The position numbers and the translations under genes are program-made. 5,202 bases of DNA from NCBI GenBank assembly GCA_025464695.1, contig JAODNQ010000196.1, forward strand, positions 1 to 5,202, given 5' to 3'. Shown here one piece after another: positions 1 to 5,202 of the stretch (positions within the stretch are counted from its first letter, which is position 1; each line of letters opens with the position of its first letter). The notes under the pieces were generated by a model. It was not told the DNA's origin and searched no databases. It worked only from the letters and a program-made list of their open reading frames with translations. Origin of the DNA: Frankiales bacterium. GTDB taxonomy: Bacteria; Actinomycetota; Actinomycetes; Mycobacteriales; SCTD01.

Positions 1-1
1 G

Positions 2-60
2 GCCTGGCGGCAGGCCCGGCCGACCGGCACCGGTGCCCGCCCGGCCGGCGTCCGCCAGGC
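2..60. repeat. Imperfect ~59-bp inverted repeat (dyad) at left edge
   Basis: Three nested, nearly concentric dyads are visible. GCCTGGCGG (2-10) is matched by CCGCCAGGC (52-60), CCGGCCG (16-22) by CGGCCGG (42-48), and the centre is a perfect 12-bp palindrome GGCACCGGTGCC (26-37). Together they give about 22 symmetric base pairs. The element could fold as a strong hairpin or cruciform. No T-run follows, so it is not a canonical intrinsic terminator. It could be the U-less terminator of a gene left of the window, a dispersed palindromic element, or a by-product of GC-rich coding sequence. The symmetry is seen directly; the role is unknown. Confidence 0.55.
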
Positions 61-199
61 GGCCTGCCTCCGCGACGGCCACCTCCGGCGCGGCCTGCAG
101 CTGCTCGGGCTCCGGGCGCAGCTCGCCGTGCCGCGCGACAGCAGCCTCGTCGTGCCGGTGCTCCTGCACGCGCACCTCCCCAGCCGGACGACGACCGTA
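2..199 (+). other. Possible 3' part of an upstream coding frame, no stop seen
   Basis: Reading from base 2, about 65 consecutive codons up to roughly 195 have G or C in the third position with one exception, a pattern expected of a real + strand gene in this genome. The translation (for example LQLLGLRAQL near codons 32-41) matches no family I recognise. The frame has no stop here: it stays open through ligC and is the same frame as the ABC-F gene. A TAG at 198-200 lies one frame away, so a frameshift near the end would give a natural terminus. The reverse strand is also open (an ATG at 250 reading left) but looks like a mirror shadow, rich in Ala, Glu, Arg and Gly. This may be the end of an unseen gene, a decayed gene, or noncoding GC-rich DNA. 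Confidence 0.22.
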
Positions 200-225
200 G
201 GCGCCCGCAGGGGCTCCGTCCGCGC

Positions 226-253
226 CCGATGGGGCAGCCGTCCGACCCATCGG
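226..253. promoter_or_regulatory. Perfect 8-bp inverted repeat upstream of ligC
   Basis: CCGATGGG (226-233) and CCCATCGG (246-253) are exact reverse complements separated by 12 bases, ending 13 bases before the ligC GTG. It could be an operator for a dimeric regulator or a hairpin between the upstream region and ligC. There is no T-run after it, so a classical intrinsic terminator is unlikely. The repeat is seen directly; regulatory function is inferred from position. Confidence 0.4.
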
Positions 254-254
254 C

Positions 255-260
255 AAGACT
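255..260 (+). promoter_or_regulatory. Weak -10-like hexamer before ligC (leaderless start?)
   Basis: AAGACT keeps the conserved A2 and T6 of the actinobacterial -10 consensus TANNNT and lies 6 nt before the ligC GTG. That spacing would place the transcription start at the initiation codon. No Shine-Dalgarno is visible before this GTG and no clear -35 is present, which fits leaderless expression but does not prove it. Confidence 0.2.
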
Positions 261-266
261 CTCGCC

Positions 267-1330
<1,064 letters not shown>

Positions 1331-1334
<4 letters not shown>

Positions 1335-2962
1335 GCGCCACCCTCGTCGCCGCCGGGCTGACCGTCGTGCGCGGCCCGTCGCTGGTGCTGTCCGAGGTCA
1401 GCCTGACCGTGGCGCCGGGCACCCGGGTCGGCGTCGTCGGGCCGAACGGCGTCGGGAAGTCGACGCTGCTCGCGACGCTCGCGGGCGAGCTCGAGCCCGA
1501 CAGCGGCAGCGTCTCCCTCGCTCCCCCGACGGCGACCGTCGGCCTGCTCCCGCAGGAGCCCGACCGGCGTCCGGGCGAGACGCTGGCGGCGTTCCTCGGC
1601 CGGCGGACCGGCGTGACGGCGGCGCAGCGGGAGCTGGACCTCGCGCTGGAGGCGCTGACCGAGGGACGCGACGGTCCGGACTACAACGCGGCCCTCGAAC
1701 GCTGGCTCGACCTCGGCGGCGCCGACCTCGACGTCCGGTCCGAGGAGGTCTGCGCCGACCTCGGGCTGCCGACCGACCTGCTCGACGCCGAGACGACGAC
1801 GCTGTCCGGCGGGCAGGCCGCGCGCGCGTCGCTGGCCAGCGTGCTGCTCAGCCGGTACGACGTCTTCCTGCTGGACGAGCCCACGAACGACCTCGACTTC
1901 GCCGGCCTGGAGCGGCTCGAGCGGTTCGTGCTCGGGCTCTCGGCCGGCCTCGTGGTGGTCAGCCACGACCGCGAGTTCCTGTCGCGGACCATCACCAGCG
2001 TGCTCGACGTCGACGAGCCCAGCCGCACCGCGAGGCTCTACAACGGCGGCTGGGACGCCTACCTCGAGGCCCGGGCACTGGCCCGGCGGCAGGCCCGCGA
2101 CCAGTACGAGCAGTACGACGACAAGCGCTCCGGGCTCGTCGACCAGGCGCAGCGGCAGCGGGAGCAGTCGGTCCGCGGCGCCGTCCGGGCCAAGCGCAAG
2201 ATGCCCGACAACGACCGCGCGGCCAAGGGCGCCCGGATCGAGGCGGCGACGCACTCCGCCGGCCGCGTGAAGACCATCGAGGCCCAGCTGCGGCGCCTGG
2301 ACGAGGTCGAGGAGCCCCGCAAGGAGTGGCAGCTGCAGCTGTCCATCGCCGCCGCCCCCCGCTCCGGCGACGTCGTCGCGACGCTGTCGGACGCCGTCGT
2401 CGACCGCGGGGGGTTCGTCCTCGGGCCGGTCACGCTGCAGGTGGCGTGGGCCGAGCGGGTCGCGCTCGTCGGCCCGAACGGCGCGGGGAAGACGACGCTG
2501 CTCGGTGCGCTCCTCGGTCGGGTGCCCCTGACCAGCGGCCGGCAGGCGCTCGGCAGCGGGGTCGCCGTCGGCGAGGTCGACCAGGCGCGGTCGGCGTTCA
2601 CGGGCTCCCAGACCGTCGTCGAGGTGGTCGAGGAGGCGACGCAGTGGCCGGCGTCGGAGGTGCGGACGCTGCTGGCCAAGTTCGGGCTCCGGGCCGACCA
2701 CGTGCACCGGCCGGCGTCGTCGCTGTCGCCCGGCGAGCGCACCCGGGCGGGCCTCGCGCTGCTGCAGTCCGTCGGGGTCAACTGCCTGGTCCTGGACGAG
2801 CCGACCAACCACCTCGACCTGCCGGCGATCGAGCAGCTCGAGCAGGCGCTCGACGCCTACGAGGGCACCCTGCTGCTCGTCTCGCACGACCGCCGCCTGC
2901 TGGAGGCGGTGCACGTCACGCGCACCCTCCGGGTGGCGGACGGCCGGGTCCACGAGGCCTGA
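1331..2962 (+). CDS. ABC-F family ATP-binding protein (twin ATPase, no membrane domain)
   Basis: This 543-residue soluble protein has two ABC ATPase domains. Domain 1 has Walker A GPNGVGKST (37-45), signature LSGGQ (158-162), Walker B LLDEPTND with Asp182/Glu183 and H-loop His212. Domain 2 has Walker A GPNGAGKTT (381-389), signature LSPGE (465-469), Walker B VLDEPTNHLD with Asp489/Glu490 and His519. A charged, probably helical linker of roughly 100 residues (about 245-345), rich in Arg, Lys, Gln and Glu, joins them, as expected for the ABC-F P-site interaction motif. ABC-F proteins bind the ribosomal E site and act as translation factors or protect against ribosome-targeting antibiotics; which applies here cannot be read from the sequence. 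No membrane segments are seen, so this is not a transporter. GTG 1331 is required to keep the first strand before Walker A and forms a GTGA overlap with the ligC stop, suggesting coupled translation. The frame stays open far upstream, but that region is ligC coding in another frame. Confidence 0.92.
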
Positions 2963-2965
2963 GGG

Positions 2966-2971
2966 CATGAT
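2966..2971 (+). promoter_or_regulatory. -10-like hexamer before tesB1
   Basis: CATGAT, close to TANNNT/TATGAT, sits 6 nt before the tesB1 ATG in the 15-nt gap after the ABC-F stop. A GAGGG (2961-2965) is the only Shine-Dalgarno-like sequence and is 12 nt from the ATG, which is long. Either a leaderless sub-promoter or simple read-through from ABC-F is possible. No good -35 is visible. Confidence 0.2.
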
Positions 2972-2977
2972 CGGCCG

Positions 2978-3847
2978 ATGACCACGACCGCAGTGGGCCT
3001 CGTGGCCCTGCTCGACCTCGAGCGCATCGAGGTCGACGTCTTCCGCGGCCGGCAGCCCGACGACGACCGCGCCCGCGTGTTCGGCGGGCAGGTCGCGGCG
3101 CAGGCCCTCGTCGCCGCCGGGCGCACGACCCCGGAGGACCGTCCGGTGCACTCGCTGCACGCGTACTTCCTGCGGCCGGGCGACCCTCGTGCACCCATCG
3201 TCTACCTCGTCGACCGCATCCGCGACGGCCGCTCGTTCACCACCCGCCGGGTGGTCGGGGTGCAGCACGGCAAGGCGATCTTCAACCTGCAGACGTCGTT
3301 CGCGGTCCACGAGGAGGGCCTGGAGCACGCCGACCCCGGGGCCTCCGTGCCTCCACCCGAGGACCTCCCCAGCATGGAGGAGGTCCTGCGGCCGTTCGGC
3401 GGCCCGGCGCACGCCTGGTGGGCGACGAACAGCGTCCTGGACGCCCGGCCCGTGACCGACCCGGCCCAGGTGGTCCGGGCCCGCGGGGACGGCCCGGCCC
3501 AGCGCGTCAACCGGCTCTGGATGCGCACGACCGAACCGCTCCCGGACGACCCCCTGGTGCACGTCTGCGCGGCCGCCTTCGCCAGCGACGCCACCCTGCT
3601 CGACGCCGTGCTCGTGCAGCACCGCCTCAGCTGGGACGAGGACCTCGCGACCGGCGCGTCGCTGGACCACGCGATGTGGTTCCACGCTCCGTTCCGCGCG
3701 GACGAGTGGTTCCTGTACGAGCAGCACTCGGCGTGGGCAGGAGGCGGGCGCGGGCTGGCGCGCGGGGTGCTGACCACCCGCGACGGCCGGCGGGTCGCCT
3801 CCGTCGTCCAGGAGGGTCTGCTGCGCACGAAGGAGGGGCCGGCGTGA
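2978..3847 (+). CDS. tesB: Acyl-CoA thioesterase II (TesB), first tandem copy
   Basis: This 289-residue protein should hydrolyse acyl-CoA to free fatty acid and CoA in the cytoplasm. It has the TesB double-hotdog layout. The first hotdog (about 10-115) carries FRGRQP, RVFGGQVAAQAL, HSLHAYFLR, DRIRDGRSFTTRRV and IFNLQTSF; the second (about 165-285) carries FASD, ASLDHAMWFH, DEWFLY and VVQEGLLR. The E. coli TesB triad Asp204/Thr228/Gln278 falls at the same numbers: Asp204 in FASD, Ser228 in ASLDH (a conservative swap keeping the hydroxyl) and Gln278 in VQEG. Length matches the family (about 286). There are no signal or membrane segments. ATG 2978 is preferred; GTG 2993 is possible but would trim the N terminus. 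The gene overlaps the next copy by 4 nt. Physiological acyl chain preference is not readable. Confidence 0.93.
   Translation: MTTTAVGLVALLDLERIEVDVFRGRQPDDDRARVFGGQVAAQALVAAGRTTPEDRPVHSLHAYFLRPGDPRAPIVYLVDRIRDGRSFTTRRVVGVQHGKAIFNLQTSFAVHEEGLEHADPGASVPPPEDLPSMEEVLRPFGGPAHAWWATNSVLDARPVTDPAQVVRARGDGPAQRVNRLWMRTTEPLPDDPLVHVCAAAFASDATLLDAVLVQHRLSWDEDLATGASLDHAMWFHAPFRADEWFLYEQHSAWAGGGRGLARGVLTTRDGRRVASVVQEGLLRTKEGPA
3143..3175 (+). repeat. 33-nt exact direct repeat shared by the tesB copies (copy 1)
   Basis: This stretch of tesB1, encoding PVHSLHAYFLR, is identical base for base to 4006-4038 in tesB2. It is the longest exact match I found between the copies and supports a tandem duplication or later gene conversion. 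Confidence 0.8.
3830..3836 (+). promoter_or_regulatory. Strong Shine-Dalgarno for tesB2
   Basis: AAGGAGG lies 7 nt before GTG 3844 inside the 3' end of tesB1. It is the only near-consensus ribosome binding site in the window and fixes the tesB2 start at the GTGA overlap, although the tesB2 frame is open much further upstream. Confidence 0.8.
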
Positions 3848-4704
3848 CGCCGCTCGAGGAGCTGATCGAGGTCCTGGACCTCGAGCGGATCGAGGCCGAC
3901 CTGTTCCGGGGACGCCAGCCGGAGGTGTCGCTGCAGCGCGTCTTCGGCGGGCAGGTCGCCGCGCAGGCTCTCGTCGCCGCGGCCCGCACCGTGCCGGCGG
4001 ACCGGCCGGTGCACTCGCTGCACGCGTACTTCCTGCGGGGCGGCGACCCCAGCATCCCGATCGTCTACGAGGTCGACCGGATCCGCGACGGCCGCTCCTT
4101 CACGACCCGCCGCGTCGTCGCGGTGCAGCACGGCCAGGCGATCTTCAACCTGCAGGCCTCCTTCCACGTGGCCGAGGAGGGCATGGCTCACCAGGACCCC
4201 ATGCCCGACGTCCCCCGGCCCGACGACCTGCCCGCCCTGCGCGAGCAGCTGGCGGAGCTGCAGGGCGACTACGGCGACTGGATGCGCCGGCCCCGGCCGG
4301 TCGACCTGCGCTACGTGAACCAGCCGCCCGTGCTCGCCCGGCACCAGGAGGACCCGGGCGACCGGACCACGGTGTGGATGCGCGCCGACGGCGTCCTGCC
4401 CGACGACCCGGTGCTGCACGTCTGCCTGGTCGCCTACGCCAGCGACATCAGCCTGCTGGAGACGGCGATCCGCCCGCACGGGCTCTCGTGGGGCACCGGT
4501 GAGGTGGTCGGCGCCTCCCTGGACCACGCCATGTGGTTCCACGGCCCCGTCCGGGCGGACGAGTGGTGGCTCTACGACCAGCAGTCGCCGTGGACGGGCG
4601 GTGGGCGGGGCCTCGCCCGGGGTGCCATCTGGTCCTCCGACGGGCGACGCGTCGTCTCCGTCGTGCAGGAGGGCCTGGTCCGCGTGGCGCGGAAGGCCAC
4701 GTAG
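3844..4704 (+). CDS. tesB: Acyl-CoA thioesterase II (TesB), second tandem copy
   Basis: This 286-residue double-hotdog thioesterase is a close paralogue of its upstream neighbour. Over residues 10-107 against 11-108 of copy 1, I count about 80 of 98 identical by hand. The region from about 110 to 175 is divergent, here with a Leu/Glu/Gln-rich stretch (DDLPALREQLAELQGDY) before a recognisable second hotdog. The triad is kept as Asp201 (YASD), Ser225 (ASLDH) and Gln275 (VQEG). The DEWWLYDQQS segment and the GGGRGLARG loop are also present. The start is GTG 3844, set by the AAGGAGG site and the 4-nt overlap with copy 1, so translation is probably coupled. Intact catalytic residues in both copies argue against either being a pseudogene. 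The divergent middle could alter acyl specificity or oligomer contacts; mixed oligomers are possible but not shown by sequence. Confidence 0.93.
   Translation: MTPLEELIEVLDLERIEADLFRGRQPEVSLQRVFGGQVAAQALVAAARTVPADRPVHSLHAYFLRGGDPSIPIVYEVDRIRDGRSFTTRRVVAVQHGQAIFNLQASFHVAEEGMAHQDPMPDVPRPDDLPALREQLAELQGDYGDWMRRPRPVDLRYVNQPPVLARHQEDPGDRTTVWMRADGVLPDDPVLHVCLVAYASDISLLETAIRPHGLSWGTGEVVGASLDHAMWFHGPVRADEWWLYDQQSPWTGGGRGLARGAIWSSDGRRVVSVVQEGLVRVARKAT
4006..4038 (+). repeat. 33-nt exact direct repeat shared by the tesB copies (copy 2)
   Basis: Identical to 3143-3175 at an offset of 863 nt, in the homologous position of tesB2. Confidence 0.8.
4683..4701 (+). other. Short hairpin at the 3' end of tesB2
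   Basis: CGTGGC (4683-4688) and GCCACG (4696-4701) form a 6-bp stem with a 7-nt loop, ending just before the tesB2 stop. There is no T-run, so termination is doubtful. It lies immediately upstream of the putative -10 for the reductase and could instead be an operator-like dyad or chance. Confidence 0.25.
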
Positions 4705-4707
4705 GTT
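4702..4707 (+). promoter_or_regulatory. Putative -10 element for a leaderless aldo/keto reductase transcript
   Basis: TAGGTT matches the actinobacterial -10 consensus TANNNT exactly and is 7 nt before the ATG at 4715, the spacing typical of leaderless genes. Its first three bases are the tesB2 stop codon. No convincing -35 or Shine-Dalgarno is present. This is the best of the three -10-like sites in the window. Confidence 0.4.
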
Positions 4708-4714
4708 CGCTGGC

Positions 4715-5202
4715 ATGACCGCTCCCGCCGCAGCTGCCGGCACCCTGCCCCTCGGTCCCGCCCCCGTGCGCCGGCTCGGCTACGGCGCGATGCAGCTCGC
4801 CGGGCCCCGGGTCTTCGGGCCGCCCCGCGACCGCGACGCCGCCGTGGCCGTCCTGCGCCGGGCCGTCGAGCTCGGCGTCGACCACATCGACACCGCCCAG
4901 TACTACGGCCCCGACGTGGCCAACGAGCTGATCCGCGAGGCGCTGCACCCCTACCCCGAGGGCCTCGCCCTCGTCTCCAAGGTGGGAGCCGTGCGCAACG
5001 CCAAGGGCGCCTGGCTGCCGGCCGAGGAGCCGGCCCAGCTGCGCGCGGGCGTCGAGGACAACCTCCGGACCCTCGGCGTCGAGCAGCTCGCGGCGGTCAA
5101 CCTCCGCGTGCTGGACCCGCACCCGGGCCACACCTCCCCGCCGTTCGAGGACCAGCTCGCCGAGATGGTCGCGATGCGGGACGAGGGCCTGATCGCCGGT
5201 GT
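4715..5202 (+). CDS. pdxI: Aldo/keto reductase, YdbC/PdxI-type (3' truncated by window)
   Basis: The frame runs from ATG 4715 to the window end without a stop: 162 full codons of a family usually near 280-300. It is an NADPH-dependent (beta/alpha)8 barrel reductase. RRLGYGAMQLAGPRVFG (19-35) and PPRDRDAAVAVLRRA closely resemble E. coli YdbC, characterised as pyridoxal reductase PdxI (pyridoxal to pyridoxine), as I recall it. The tetrad Asp59 (HIDTAQYYG), Tyr64 and Lys89 (LVSKVG) is present. The position usually held by His is Arg131 in VNLRV, a substitution I also recall in YdbC. The cofactor-binding C-terminal half lies beyond the window, so NADPH use is inferred from the family. It follows tesB2 by 10 nt on the same strand. 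Family assignment is firm; pyridoxal as substrate is an inference, since many actinobacterial relatives are uncharacterised. Confidence 0.88.
   Translation, partial: MTAPAAAAGTLPLGPAPVRRLGYGAMQLAGPRVFGPPRDRDAAVAVLRRAVELGVDHIDTAQYYGPDVANELIREALHPYPEGLALVSKVGAVRNAKGAWLPAEEPAQLRAGVEDNLRTLGVEQLAAVNLRVLDPHPGHTSPPFEDQLAEMVAMRDEGLIAG

Noticed and set aside
1..266. Divergent Prim-Pol or Ku gene next to ligC, as in some actinobacteria
   Set aside because: No reverse-strand frame here gives recognisable Prim-Pol or Ku sequence; the open reverse frame from 250 looks like shadow sequence.
2970..2979. Perfect 10-bp palindrome ATCGGCCGAT over the tesB1 start codon
   Set aside because: A palindrome of this size is expected a few times in 5 kb by chance, and the arms do not extend further.
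3202..4743. 513-codon open frame on the reverse strand
   Set aside because: Mirror shadow of the tesB pair with no family motif.
4448..5131. 227-codon open frame on the reverse strand at the right end
   Set aside because: It opposes the aldo/keto reductase, whose + strand frame has clear family motifs.

Overview
This window looks like chromosomal DNA from a high-GC Gram-positive bacterium (Actinomycetota). The base composition is very GC-rich, codon third positions are almost always G or C, GTG starts are common, and the gene families (LigC-type ATP-dependent ligase, ABC-F protein, tandem TesB thioesterases) are typical of actinobacteria. The sequence alone does not support a genus.

From left to right, all on the + strand. 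Bases 1-266 hold no securely identified gene. They contain a large imperfect inverted repeat at the left edge (2-60), a G/C-third-position open frame of uncertain status, and a perfect 8-bp inverted repeat just before the first gene. Next come ligC (267-1334), an ATP-dependent DNA ligase, and an ABC-F ATPase (1331-2962) that overlaps it by 4 nt. After a 15-nt gap there are two tandem acyl-CoA thioesterase II genes, tesB1 (2978-3847) and tesB2 (3844-4704), again overlapping by 4 nt (GTGA). Last is the 5' part of an aldo/keto reductase of the YdbC/PdxI type (4715-5202), which is cut by the window end.

The tight packing (4-nt overlaps, 15-nt and 10-nt gaps) suggests one or a few co-transcribed units. 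Functionally the set is mixed: DNA end/nick repair (LigC), ribosome-associated ATPase (ABC-F), acyl-CoA hydrolysis (TesB pair) and probably vitamin B6 salvage or carbonyl reduction (AKR). The two 4-nt overlaps suggest coupled translation within ligC/ABC-F and within the tesB pair. The ligC, tesB1 and AKR starts lack a well-placed Shine-Dalgarno. Each has a -10-like hexamer 6-7 nt upstream, which would fit leaderless transcripts, so sub-promoters are possible.

I found no mobile element, CRISPR array, tRNA or rRNA, and no clear novel system. The most notable points are the recent-looking tandem tesB duplication, the DNA ligase/ABC-F coupling, and the dyad-symmetric DNA at the left edge and before ligC.
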